Of a DNA stretch of 63,206 nucleotides, positions 25,195-34,800 are shown piece by piece. The first letter of the stretch is position 1. The number at the start of each line of letters is the position of its first letter. Source of the stretch: Clostridiales bacterium (GTDB lineage Bacteria; Bacillota; Clostridia; Lachnospirales; Lachnospiraceae); assembly GCA_020860715.1 (NCBI GenBank), contig JAJBTU010000012.1, positions 1 through 63,206 on the forward strand. The letters run 5' to 3'. The notes beneath the pieces are model-generated. The model was not told the origin of the DNA. It ran no database searches and saw nothing but the letters and a program-made list of their open reading frames with translations. Made by a program: the position numbers and the translations under genes.

Positions 25195-28071
25195 TCATTT
25201 TCCCGCATTCCGCAGTCTTGCAAGCTGCATCTGCACCTGCTCCATCATCTGCGTATACTTCGCAAGTTTCGCCTTTTCCTCATCGATCTTCGCCTGCGGC
25301 GCCCTGCCTATAAATTTCTCATTGCCAAGCATTCCGTTGACACGGGCAAGCTCTTTCGTCAGGCGTTCCTCCTCTTTGGTCAGGCGGGCGAGCTCCTTGT
25401 CGAGATCGACCAGTTCCGCAAACGGCATATACACCACCGCGTCCGGGGTCACCGCCGATACCGCGTCGTCGCTGATGCCGTTCTTGTCGGCCTGCACATG
25501 CACCTCGCTCGCGTAACCCAGCGTCGCAAAGAATACTTTTCCGTTTTCAAAGATGGAACGGATCTCATCACTCTCTGACACAACAAATACCTGCGCCTTT
25601 TTGCTCGGAGGCACGTTCATGCCGGTACGGGCGTTGCGGATGGCGCGGACGGCTTCCTTGATGGTCTCCACCGCTTTTTCATCTGACTTGAAGCACCATT
25701 CCTCTTTCCATTCAGGCCATGCGGAAATCATGATGGATTCCGCGATCTCCGGCATCTTCGCGGAAATGCAGCCGGGCCCTTTTACGCCCTGCGCGCAGGT
25801 ACTTCCCGCCTCCTGCGATGTCTCCCCGCTGTGCAGGGTGCAGAAAATCTCTTCCGTGATAAACGGCATAAACGGATGCAGCAACTTTAACGCATTGGTG
25901 AGCACCGTCTTCAGAGTCCAGAGCGCAGCGCCTTTCGTGGTATCGGTCTCGCTGTAGAGGCGGGGCTTTACCATCTCAATGTACCAGTCGCAGAACTCTT
26001 CCCAGATAAAGTCATACACCTTCTGTACCGCGATCCCCAGCTCGTAACGGTCCATGTTTTCCGTCACTTCTTTTGCCAGATCATTTACTTTGGATAAAAT
26101 CCACTTGTCCGCGCCGGTCAGTTCCTGGAGGCTGATTTGCGCCGGGATTCCCTGTGCAGAACCATCCGCATCCGAAGCCTTATCCAGATTCATCATGATA
26201 AAACGCGACGCGTTCCACACCTTATTCGCGAAATTGCGGGACGCCTCAACGCGTTCCATGTAGAAGCGCATATCGTTGCCCGGCGCGTTGCCCGTGATCA
26301 GGGTCAGACGCAGCGCGTCCGCGCCGTACTGATCAATGATCTCCAGCGGGTCAATGCCGTTTCCTAAGGATTTGCTCATCTTACGGCCCTGCGAATCGCG
26401 CACCAGACCGTGGATCAGCACATGATGGAACGGCACCTTGCCGGTCTGCTCGATCCCGGAAAATACCATCCGGATGACCCAGAAGAAAATAATGTCATAT
26501 CCGGTCACCAGCACGTCTGTCGGGTAGAAATACTCCAGCTCCGGCGTCTCATCCGGCCATCCCTGCGTAGAGAACGGCCAGAGTGCGGAAGAAAACCAGG
26601 TATCCAGCGTGTCCTCATCCTGTGTAAAATGGCTTCCGCCGCATTTCGGACAGATTTTCGGCATTTCACGCGCCACGACCGTCTCGCCGCAGTCGCCGCA
26701 ATAATAAGCCGGAATCCGGTGTCCCCACCAGAGCTGACGGGAAATACACCAGTCCTTAATATTTTCCAGCCAGTGCAGATAAGTCTTGTCAAAACGGTCC
26801 GGGACGAATGTCAGCGTACCTTCAAAATCATATCCATCCGCTGCGGCATTCTCTGCGGCTTCCTGATCCGCGCTCTCCTGTGTCTCATTCGCAATATCGG
26901 AAGCGAAATCTGCCCCAGGCACGCTGATCTTTCCACGCTTCAGCGCCTCGATCGCTGGCTCCGCCATCTCCTTCATACGCACGAACCACTGCGGCTTGAT
27001 CATCGGCTCGACCGTAGTCTTGCAGCGGTCATGCGTACCGACGCTGTGTGAGTGCGGAACCACTTTTACCAGAAGTCCCAGTTCGTCCAGATCCTGCACC
27101 ATCGCCTTACGCGCTTCATAGCGGTCCATACCGGCGTATTTCCCGCCCAGCTCATTGATCGTCGCGTCGTCATTCAGAATATTGATCTCCGGCAGATTGT
27201 GGCGTTTGCCTACTTCAAAATCGTTCGGATCGTGCGCCGGCGTGATCTTCACGCAGCCGGTCCCGAATTCTTTGTCCACATATTCATCCGCGATCACCGG
27301 AATCTGGCGTCCTGTCAGAGGCAGTTCCAGCATTTTCCCGACCAGATGCGTGTAGCGCTCATCATCCGGGTTCACCGCCACCGCGGTATCGCCAAGCAGC
27401 GTCTCCGGCCTCGTCGTCGCAATCTCAACAAAGTGACCCGCCTCCCCGACCACCGGATAATTGATGTGCCAGAAAAATCCGTCCTGATCGACATGCTCCA
27501 CCTCCGCGTCCGAGATCGAAGTCTGGCAGACCGGACACCAGTTGATAATGCGGGAGCCCTTGTAAATATAGCCTTTCTCATAAAGGCGGATAAAGACCTC
27601 CTCGACCGCTTTAGAACAGCCCTCGTCCATCGTGAAGCGCTCGCGCTCCCAGTCTGCCGACGCACCCAGCTTTTTCAGCTGATTCGTGATCTTTCCGCCG
27701 TACTCCTCTTTCCACGCCCACGCATATTTCAAAAATTCCTCGCGGCCGATCTCCTCCTTGTCGATGCCTTTTTCTTTCAGCATCTCCGTCACCTTGACCT
27801 CCGTCGCGATGGCGGCATGATCCGTACCCGGCTGCCAGAGCGTTTCGTAGCCCTGCATCCGTTTAAAACGGATCAGAATATCCTGCATCGTCTCATCCAG
27901 CGCATGCCCCATGTGCAGCTGTCCGGTCACATTGGGAGGCGGAATCACGATTGTAAACGGTTTCTTGTCCGGGTTCACCTCCGCGTGAAAGTATCCCTTG
28001 TCCAGCCAGTTCTGGTAGATCTCATCTTCCAGCCCTTTCGGATCATACGTCTTTGCCAGTTCTCTGCTCAT
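25195..28071 (-). CDS. valS: Valyl-tRNA synthetase
   Basis: Charges tRNA-Val, class I synthetase. The HIGH-type motif is [15 protein letters not shown] near residue 45 and the KMSKS motif is [15 protein letters not shown]. The editing domain and the C-terminal coiled coil ([19 protein letters not shown]) are present. Two acidic or Gly/Ser-rich inserts stand out: one of about 30 residues before [17 protein letters not shown] and one of about 25 before [11 protein letters not shown]. The start is set at the ATG at 28071, with AGGAGG upstream; the longer frame runs into the T-box terminator. Regulated by a valine T-box. Confidence 0.97.
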   Translation of the reverse strand: MSRELAKTYDPKGLEDEIYQNWLDKGYFHAEVNPDKKPFTIVIPPPNVTGQLHMGHALDETMQDILIRFKRMQGYETLWQPGTDHAAIATEVKVTEMLKEKGIDKEEIGREEFLKYAWAWKEEYGGKITNQLKKLGASADWERERFTMDEGCSKAVEEVFIRLYEKGYIYKGSRIINWCPVCQTSISDAEVEHVDQDGFFWHINYPVVGEAGHFVEIATTRPETLLGDTAVAVNPDDERYTHLVGKMLELPLTGRQIPVIADEYVDKEFGTGCVKITPAHDPNDFEVGKRHNLPEINILNDDATINELGGKYAGMDRYEARKAMVQDLDELGLLVKVVPHSHSVGTHDRCKTTVEPMIKPQWFVRMKEMAEPAIEALKRGKISVPGADFASDIANETQESADQEAAENAAADGYDFEGTLTFVPDRFDKTYLHWLENIKDWCISRQLWWGHRIPAYYCGDCGETVVAREMPKICPKCGGSHFTQDEDTLDTWFSSALWPFSTQGWPDETPELEYFYPTDVLVTGYDIIFFWVIRMVFSGIEQTGKVPFHHVLIHGLVRDSQGRKMSKSLGNGIDPLEIIDQYGADALRLTLITGNAPGNDMRFYMERVEASRNFANKVWNASRFIMMNLDKASDADGSAQGIPAQISLQELTGADKWILSKVNDLAKEVTENMDRYELGIAVQKVYDFIWEEFCDWYIEMVKPRLYSETDTTKGAALWTLKTVLTNALKLLHPFMPFITEEIFCTLHSGETSQEAGSTCAQGVKGPGCISAKMPEIAESIMISAWPEWKEEWCFKSDEKAVETIKEAVRAIRNARTGMNVPPSKKAQVFVVSESDEIRSIFENGKVFFATLGYASEVHVQADKNGISDDAVSAVTPDAVVYMPFAELVDLDKELARLTKEEERLTKELARVNGMLGNEKFIGRAPQAKIDEEKAKLAKYTQMMEQVQMQLARLRNAGK

Positions 28072-28097
28072 AAGTTCCTCCTTGTCTCCTTTAAAGT

Positions 28098-28412
28098 AAA
28101 AACGCCCTCTGTATGCACAGGCATACAAAGGGCGAATGTCTCGCGGTACCACCTTTTCTTACAGACGCGCCTCCGGCTGTCAGCTCCTGCAGCCTCAAAG
28201 GCACCGATCCGTATCTCATGCTCTCTGTAACGGGAAATCCCGGAATGCCTTACACACTGTCCAGATCTTCCGGCAAATCCTCCGGCAGCTTCAGCCATTC
28301 AGTTCAAAAGCCACGTTCCGCATCCGTCATCCCGGAGGATCTTTCAGCCCTGAATCCTCTTCTCTGTCGGCGCTGCAATGCGTACTCCTCTTTCTCAACA
28401 CCTTATTCAATC
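28098..28412 (-). ncRNA. T-box riboswitch leader of valS
   Basis: Minus-strand leader. The T-box sequence GGTGGTACCGCG lies at 28142-28153 and is followed by an intrinsic terminator (28103-28134, stem CGCCCT..GTATGC with GCATAC..AGGGCG, then TTTTTACTTT). Upstream, the specifier region can be read: AGTA, then stem CGCAT pairing with ATGCG, then GAAC-GTG; GTG at 28312-28314 is a Val codon, matching the gene. Uncharged tRNA-Val would stabilise the antiterminator and allow read-through into valS and the genes behind it. Confidence 0.92.
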
Positions 28413-28418
28413 TTTCTC

Positions 28419-28447
28419 ATCTTAGCGAAAGGCAGGCTGTTTGTCAA
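28419..28447 (-). promoter_or_regulatory. Promoter of the valS T-box leader
   Basis: Minus strand TTGACA (28442-28447), 17 bases, TAAGAT (28419-28424); start of transcription expected near 28412. Confidence 0.85.
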
Positions 28448-28469
28448 GACAGATTTTGCGAAGTTGCCA

Positions 28470-28505
28470 TAAAAAAACCGCATGGTCTGCAAAAACCACG
28501 CGGTT
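28470..28505 (-). terminator. Terminator after the LoaP-like remnant
   Basis: Stem AACCGC(G/A)TGG pairing 28476-28485 with 28496-28505, followed on the minus strand by seven T. It isolates the valS promoter from transcription coming from upstream. Confidence 0.88.
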
Positions 28506-28518
28506 CTCCCTCTCCTGC

Positions 28519-28755
28519 TTACGATTCTCTCTCCGTAATCTCCAGTCCGGCCACCAAAACACTCGTGCTGTCTCTCGTAAAATTTCTGGATGCGTCATCC
28601 GAAACCTTCAGCCATGCCAGCCGTTTGTGCCGGTCGATGCGCACGATCCGATTGTCCTGGCCGATCAGCGGCCCCTCCGTCACATGCGCCAGGCCATCCC
28701 GGATAATCCCCTTCGACATGGGGATGTGATGCTGCGGATCACAAAGGTCATACTC
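28519..28755 (-). pseudogene. 5'-truncated LoaP/NusG-like antiterminator
   Basis: The readable part is the C-terminal KOW domain of a specialised NusG paralogue of the LoaP/UpxY type: LCDPQHHIPMSKGIIRDG, then VTEGPLIGQDNRIVRIDRHK, then a last strand to ITERES. The N-terminal NGN domain, which binds RNA polymerase, is missing; upstream of about 28755 the frame is simply antisense to the XRE remnant. An ATG at the PMSKG position exists but without a clear ribosome site. The original terminator is retained. LoaP proteins normally promote read-through of long biosynthetic or surface gene clusters. Probably dead, possibly a solo KOW domain. Confidence 0.7.
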
Positions 28756-29021
28756 AGGAAAAGATGGCCGACCTGATCGGCGTTTCCACGCAGTATCTGT
28801 CCACGCTGGAGCGTGGTGTCGTCGGCACGTCAATCCCTACCATGATCCGCATCTGCGATGTTCTGCAGGTTTCCTGCGACTATATCATGATGGGACGGGA
28901 AGATAAAAACGATATCTCTGATGTTTTGAAGCGGCTGGAGTACCTGGCGCCGGAACAGTTGGGGATTGTGGAGCATGGCATCAATGTCCTGCTTGAGGCG
29001 ATGGGCGCGGCCCTTCGCTGA
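28734..29021 (+). pseudogene. 5'-truncated XRE-family (Cro/CI) regulator
   Basis: Reads HKGHTQEKMADLIGVSTQYL and STLERGVVGTSIPTMIRICD, the second half of an XRE helix-turn-helix, followed by a short helical C-terminus ending GAALR. The first helix and the start region are missing or degenerate: the ATG at 28764 falls inside the recognition domain and has no ribosome site. Its 3' end overlaps the 3' end of holA by 41 bases on the other strand. The break point coincides with that of the LoaP-like remnant, which suggests one deletion removed both 5' ends of a divergent pair. Confidence 0.7.
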
Positions 29022-29991
29022 ATTTCACAAGCAGCATTTCCACAGCCAGCCGGTCATTCAGATGTCCGGTCTTGACTGACGTTTCTGCCTCCACGCAGTC
29101 TTCCACAGCCTGCTGCAGGGCTTCTTTGGAAAAATGTGCCGCCTGGCTGAGCACCCGTTTTACCGCAAACGGAGCCATGCCCGCCTTTGAAGCAATCGAG
29201 CGGTCGTCCAGCCCCTGATCCCGCAGATCCTTTGCCAGCAGCATCTGGTTGAATTGCCGGGCGATCAGAAACAGGATCCGCATCGGCGCAACTTTCAGGG
29301 ACAGCAGATCATAGTACAGATCGAGCGCCAGGCGCTGCTGCTTTTGTGTCATGGCATCGATCATCCTGAAAATCTGGTCTTCCGTAGTCCCGGTACAGAC
29401 GGCTTCGACATCTTCTCTGGTGATCGCATCTTTCTCCAGTGTATAACAGAGCAGCTTCTCCAGTTCATGGTCGATGTTCTCCATATTGTCTCCGGTCAGT
29501 TCCAGAAAACGGGAAAGCGCGTCCTGTGTAATCCTTTTTCCGTTCTTTTTTATGGTGCCAAGCACCCAAGCCGTCAGAGTGCGGGTGTCCTGCCGCCCCA
29601 TCTCAACGGCACGGCCGCTGTCTTTTACCCGCTTGAACAGTTTCCCCCGCTTATCCACCTCGCTCTCCACAAAGACGAGAATCGTCTCCTGCGGCAGCTG
29701 CGGCAGGTATTCCGTCAGCTCCGGATTTGCGTTTTTGAAAAAACCGCTGTCTTCAATCTGAATCAGTCGGTGTTCCGCAAAAAACGGCATCGTCTCCGCC
29801 TGATCGATCACCTGTTTCACATCGATCCCCTTGCCGGCGTATGCGCTGAAATTCATGGTATCCCCTTCCGGCAGAATGGCGTCGCGAAGTCTGTTTTTAT
29901 ATCTGTTTTTCAGATAGTCTTCCTCGCCGTACAAAAGATAAACGGGGCGGAAGCTGCCTTTTTTAATGTCTTCATTCAGGGATTTCATCAT
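28981..29991 (-). CDS. holA: DNA polymerase III subunit delta
   Basis: The clamp-loader delta subunit, which opens the beta sliding clamp. The N-terminal PVYLLYGEEDYLKNRYKNRL, the GDNMENIDHELEKLLCY segment and the C-terminal NDRLAVEMLLVKFS end are typical. After KFSE the protein runs about ten extra residues (to PSPQAGH) that are encoded opposite the XRE remnant, so the original stop may have been lost when that fragment arrived. Start at 29991 (ATG ATG) with AAAGG nearby. It follows the ASKHA-ATPase gene by 33 bases. Confidence 0.93.
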   Translation of the reverse strand: MMKSLNEDIKKGSFRPVYLLYGEEDYLKNRYKNRLRDAILPEGDTMNFSAYAGKGIDVKQVIDQAETMPFFAEHRLIQIEDSGFFKNANPELTEYLPQLPQETILVFVESEVDKRGKLFKRVKDSGRAVEMGRQDTRTLTAWVLGTIKKNGKRITQDALSRFLELTGDNMENIDHELEKLLCYTLEKDAITREDVEAVCTGTTEDQIFRMIDAMTQKQQRLALDLYYDLLSLKVAPMRILFLIARQFNQMLLAKDLRDQGLDDRSIASKAGMAPFAVKRVLSQAAHFSKEALQQAVEDCVEAETSVKTGHLNDRLAVEMLLVKFSEGPRPSPQAGH

Positions 29992-30024
29992 CCATGCCTT
30001 TCTTTTTTGCGCACCTCTCCGGTG

Positions 30025-31809
30025 TCAAAGTTCTGATACGTACCGGGCCAGTCTCTGTTTTACCGACGGATATCGTTCCAGATCGGTGTGCGGCAGAGCG
30101 GAAGCCGCTGTCATTTTTTCCAGAAAATCTTCCACCGCGCCAAACTGAACATAGGTCATCAGGTCAAGGATTTCCGGCAGTTCCTTCACTATCCGGCGGT
30201 CAAGCAGCAGCTTTCGCGCACCTTCCAGAGAAGTATTTCCTGCGGCGTGAATCCTTGCCGGGTCTACATCCGGGTACATCCCGATGTTCACGGCCGAAGT
30301 CACATCTACATGAGAGCCGAACGCTCCCGCCATGTAGAAATCGCCCACGTCGTCAAGACTCATTCCGGTCTCGGAGAGCAGGTATTCCATCATCGTGTAA
30401 GCCGCGGCCTTTGTACGGATAAATTCGCGGATATCGCTCTGGTAGAAGAAAAGACCTGGAGCGTACTGAAACGCGTATTCGCCATCCCCGTCTTTTTCAT
30501 CCGGCACCGTATCACACCACACGACCGCGTCCGACTTCTCCGGCATCAGTTTTCCCCGCAGGTCAAGTATCCCATGCAGAAACAATTCCGAAATCAGATC
30601 GATAATTCCGGATCCGCAGATGCCCTCTGCCCTGCCGCCGCCGATCACATCTGTGACGACCCTGTACTGTTTTTCCGTCACTCCTTCTTTTACTGTTATC
30701 CGAACCGGTTCCGGACCGTCCCCGTCCATGGTTTCCTCTGCGTTGCCGGCTGTTTCGGCCAGCCTCACATGCTGCACCGCGCCGTTCGCCGCGCGCATGC
30801 CGGTCCTGACAACGCCGCCTTCCAGGGCCGGGCCCGCGGCACCGGCTCCGCAGAGCAGGAACTCCCGGTTCCCGACGACCAGTTCGCCGTTCGTTCCCAC
30901 ATCAAAAAACAGAGAGATGGTGTCCTTACGGTATATGTCAGTCGCCACCATCCCGCTGATGATATCGCCGCCCAGATAGTTGGCTTTGCCCGGATAGCAG
31001 AATACATATCCGGGAATCGGAATCCCCAGTTCCGTGCCTTTCAGAAATCCCGGCTGATCCGCCTGTACAGCATAGGGCGTGGAAAAGACGCAGAAGGCGT
31101 CCATCCCCAGCAGGAAATGGGTCATCGTCGTGTTGCCCGCCACCACCATCGAGATGCAGCGGCCCATACGGTTCCCGTCACGGTCTCCTTTGGCGGCATT
31201 TGTCTTTAAAGCACCGGAAGACGTCCTTAAGGGAATCCCTGTCCGCTCCTCCAGCTTCTCCATCAGCGCAGCGATCGTTTCCACCGTTGCACGCCGGATC
31301 TCCTCCAGATGTTCCGGCTGATCCTTGCTGTAAAAAATGCGTGTCAGAATATCCTCGCCAAAGGCGATCTGCCGGTTGTAAGCGCTCTCCTGCGCCGCCA
31401 CTTTACCGCTTTCACAGTCAACCAGCTGCATCACCACCGTCGTGCTGCCCAGATCCACCGCAAGTCCATAATGCGCATCGGAGGTATCTCCCGCTTCCAG
31501 CGCCGCCACCTGCCAGCAGGAACCATCCCATGCGAGAGAAGCGGTCATCTTCCAGCCGGCCTTCTCACAGAACGGATGCAGGGCGCGCAGAATGTGCAGC
31601 GGGATATTTATTCTTGCGCGATGAAATCTGTCCCTGCTTTCCTGCCTGCTGCTTTTTTCCGGAGCCTCACTGTTTTCCGAAATCCCGTATACAGAACGAT
31701 TCATGTTAGCTTCAATCGCATCCAGAAGGCGTCTCTGGTCAGACCGATTGTCCTTCTCCGTCGGCGGAGTCAGTTCGAGATAGAATTTACGTGAGATTCC
31801 GTTTTTCAT
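30025..31809 (-). CDS. ASKHA-domain ATPase of the RACE/RACo type, lacking the ferredoxin domain
   Basis: A 594-residue protein related to RamA/RACo reductive activators of corrinoid proteins (DUF4445 family). The linker (RKFYLELTPP, then RSDQRRL) is followed by an ASKHA nucleotide-binding core: YGLAVDLGSTTVVMQLVD near residue 147, GNTTMTHFLLG, LFFDVGTNGELVVGN and GAFGSHVDVTSAVNIGMYPD. The usual N-terminal 2Fe-2S domain of about 90 residues is absent: the frame starts at the linker, with AAAGGG upstream, and only 24 bases separate it from the preceding gene. Without its iron-sulfur cluster it should not act as a reductase alone; it may work with a separate ferredoxin. No methyltransferase or corrinoid gene is nearby. 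True partner unknown. Confidence 0.85.
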   Translation of the reverse strand: MKNGISRKFYLELTPPTEKDNRSDQRRLLDAIEANMNRSVYGISENSEAPEKSSRQESRDRFHRARINIPLHILRALHPFCEKAGWKMTASLAWDGSCWQVAALEAGDTSDAHYGLAVDLGSTTVVMQLVDCESGKVAAQESAYNRQIAFGEDILTRIFYSKDQPEHLEEIRRATVETIAALMEKLEERTGIPLRTSSGALKTNAAKGDRDGNRMGRCISMVVAGNTTMTHFLLGMDAFCVFSTPYAVQADQPGFLKGTELGIPIPGYVFCYPGKANYLGGDIISGMVATDIYRKDTISLFFDVGTNGELVVGNREFLLCGAGAAGPALEGGVVRTGMRAANGAVQHVRLAETAGNAEETMDGDGPEPVRITVKEGVTEKQYRVVTDVIGGGRAEGICGSGIIDLISELFLHGILDLRGKLMPEKSDAVVWCDTVPDEKDGDGEYAFQYAPGLFFYQSDIREFIRTKAAAYTMMEYLLSETGMSLDDVGDFYMAGAFGSHVDVTSAVNIGMYPDVDPARIHAAGNTSLEGARKLLLDRRIVKELPEILDLMTYVQFGAVEDFLEKMTAASALPHTDLERYPSVKQRLARYVSEL

Positions 31810-31833
31810 AAATACCCTTTCTGATCATAAGGT

Positions 31834-34800
31834 TCAGGAGGCATACTTCCACGCAAGGGTTCCCCGCTCATAAATGATCGTGCCGATCTCATTCAGCTGT
31901 TCTGCAGAAATCAGTTCGTTGATATTTCCATAGATTATATCATATACGTTCTGATCCCACTCGTCAAGCAGTGCCAGCTCTTCCGTCATATTTTCGGTAA
32001 GAGCAGCCCGGATACGGTCACTTTCTTCCGTAAAGGCATCCACATAATAGGCAGCGATCTCATCACTTTCCTTTTCCCCGTCTGTCCATGTCTCTTTCAG
32101 TTCATCAAACCACTCACGGCCAATACGCAGACTCTCCGAATATGTTTCCAGTACTTCCTCAGACTGCTCCGTTGAAACAGGAATGACTTCCGAAAAGGAT
32201 CCGTTCGCAGCCCGTACTGCAATCGCTCCGGTTCCTGTTTTTAACGCAGAAACTGTAAAGGAGGCTGTCCCATCCGCATCCGCGGCCACCTCGATGCCGT
32301 CCTCGTCTGCGAGTGCGATCGTGCTCTCTGTCAGAACAGATACCTCCAGTTTCTGGCCCGATATTGGATCGCCGTTTTCATCCAGCACCCGGAAACTCAC
32401 AGTCTGCGTTTCCCCGCAGGTGAGCGTAATCTCATCCGGCAGTTCCAGTTCTTTCACGACTGCCTCCGTCATCAGATCCTTCTGCACATATTCCGCTGCC
32501 GTGCCCGCGTAGCTTACCGCACCGTCAATTTCCACAGACACAGTCTCGCCAATCTCCAGAGCCGACCAGAGCGATGCCGTAAAGGTGGTCGCGCACGCAA
32601 GTCCGTCCTCCGTAAATGAAGTGTTTGTACCTGAAATATCATATTCCAGCGCAGTTCCGTCTGAAAGGCTCAGACGTACCGTGTCCGTATTGACTGTGTC
32701 AATATCCAGATAGCGGTCAAACTCCAGCACAACCCTGTTTGTCGTGGCATAGGCCGTCACAAGCTGCGGTGCCTCATAAGATACCATCGAAACATTCACG
32801 TCTGTCTGCACTGGCGGCACCGGCAGCCAGTCGCTTTCGGCCGTCTCATAGCCGTCCTTCTCATAGACCACCTTATAATACCCTGTGCCGACCATCCACT
32901 GGTACTCTCCGTTCATATCCGTAACGAGCGGATTTTCCTGGTCATAGGACGCGGCATCCCAGACAATTGCTTCCTCATCCGGCGTCTCCAGCGTCTCTTT
33001 ATAATAGAGGGTCGCCGTCACGCCAGAGAGCCGGCTGCTCTCTACAGCCTCGTAGACATAGCCGGAGGGGTCAATGTTGCCGTCTGCGGTTGCTGACGGA
33101 GAAACGTATTCATTTTCCGGATTTAATATGTCAATGATAATCGGCGTCAATTCAACCAGTATAAGTGGAATCGCTATGGTAGGCATAAGCATTTCAACCG
33201 GATTGATCTCTATCCCGTACTTGTCTTTTAATACTCCGGAGGACCATTTGGCAAGCATCAACGCAATATCCAGATAAATATCAAAAGGCCACGGAACAAG
33301 ATACGTACCTATATGAACCAGTTTTTCAGGCAGCGATTCATTTTTAAATTCCTCAACCTCCTCCTGAACGATCTCCTGACCGATCTCCTGGGCAATTTCC
33401 ACAATCGATTTGATAAGAGGAACAGTTGTTGTCAAGGTCGTTATACCTACTAAATTGCCTATCAATACTTCGGAAAGCGTAAAAGCTTTCCACTTTACAG
33501 TATTTGTTCCCTTGCTTGCATTCTCCAGGGTAGTAATGAGGTTTTTTTGTTCATTTTCAAATTTAGGAAGTATCTCACCTACTTCCTCAATAGGTAGTGT
33601 ACTTGAGTCCATATCATTATTGGATATTGAGCCTTCAAAAATGTTTTTTTCCTTATTCGCATTTTGACCCACCTGTTTTGCCGCATTTTCTGCTTCACCT
33701 TTTGTTCCCTTTTCTGCACTCTCTTCCATTAATTCTTTAGAAATCTTTTCTACTGCTTTAACTGTAGCTTTATGTTCTGCTTTAACTCCGATTTTCGTGA
33801 TTCCTTCTCCCGTCACATCCACATACTGCGTCGGATTGTTGTTCGCATAGCGGTACAGGTTCCAGTCGTTGCTCTGTCCGGATGGATCGGCGGAGATAAA
33901 GGTACCCAGATCCTGATTCACATAGCGGGCACGCATATAATACAGACCGTTCTGATCCGTCATGATCCCGTATTTCCCGACATAGGCAAACGGAGAATCC
34001 GTCTCGCCCTCCTGTGAGGCCAGGTTCCCAAGCGCATCATAGGAGCGCGTTACGGTGAGTTCCCCGTTGACATCGCTCATGCCAACCGTGGAGCCGGTCA
34101 GATTATACTGATAGTAAGAAACGTCGTTGACGGTCACACTGCCCTCATCTGTAACTGTTTCCGTCACCTGTGCCACGAGTCCGTCGCCATAAAGATAGCT
34201 GACGTAGCTGCCGTCCGGCATGATCGCGCCGATGATAAACGGAAGCTCCGTCGGCACCCAGATGTAGCGGACTGTCTCACCATTCACTTCTACCTCATCG
34301 CGGTTGCCGAAAATGTCATATCCATAATGGTATACTGTGCCGTCTGCATCTTCCACCTGTACCAGATAACCATACTCATCCCAGGTATATGTGACCGTGC
34401 CGTCCGGAGATTCCTCCAGAAGCAGGTTGCCGTTCGCGTCGTAGGTATAGACAGTATCCCCTTTCTGCACGATCTGGTTCAGTTCGTTTGAGAGGGTTTC
34501 CACGGTTTCGCCGTCTTCCGTCACGGACGCCTGGGTACCGGACGCCGAATAAGTAAAGGAAGTCACCGTCCCGTCCGGGGAGGTTGCGGACAGGAGCTGA
34601 CCGTTTTCGTCTACCTCATACTGCCAGGTACCCTCTTCGGTCGTTTCCTCGATAATGTTCTCGTTTTCATCCAGCGTCACTGCATTGGAGGAGAGCAGAC
34701 TGCCGTCAGAGTTCGTATTTTCCATAGCGGAAAGCAGGCCGTTTTCGTCATACTCATAGGCCGTTCCGGTCCCGTTTCCATTTTTTTCTTCTATAAGGTT

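Noticed and set aside
31810-31833. Immunity gene directly behind the giant YD protein
   Set aside because: Only 24 bases lie before the ASKHA gene, which has a clear unrelated family.
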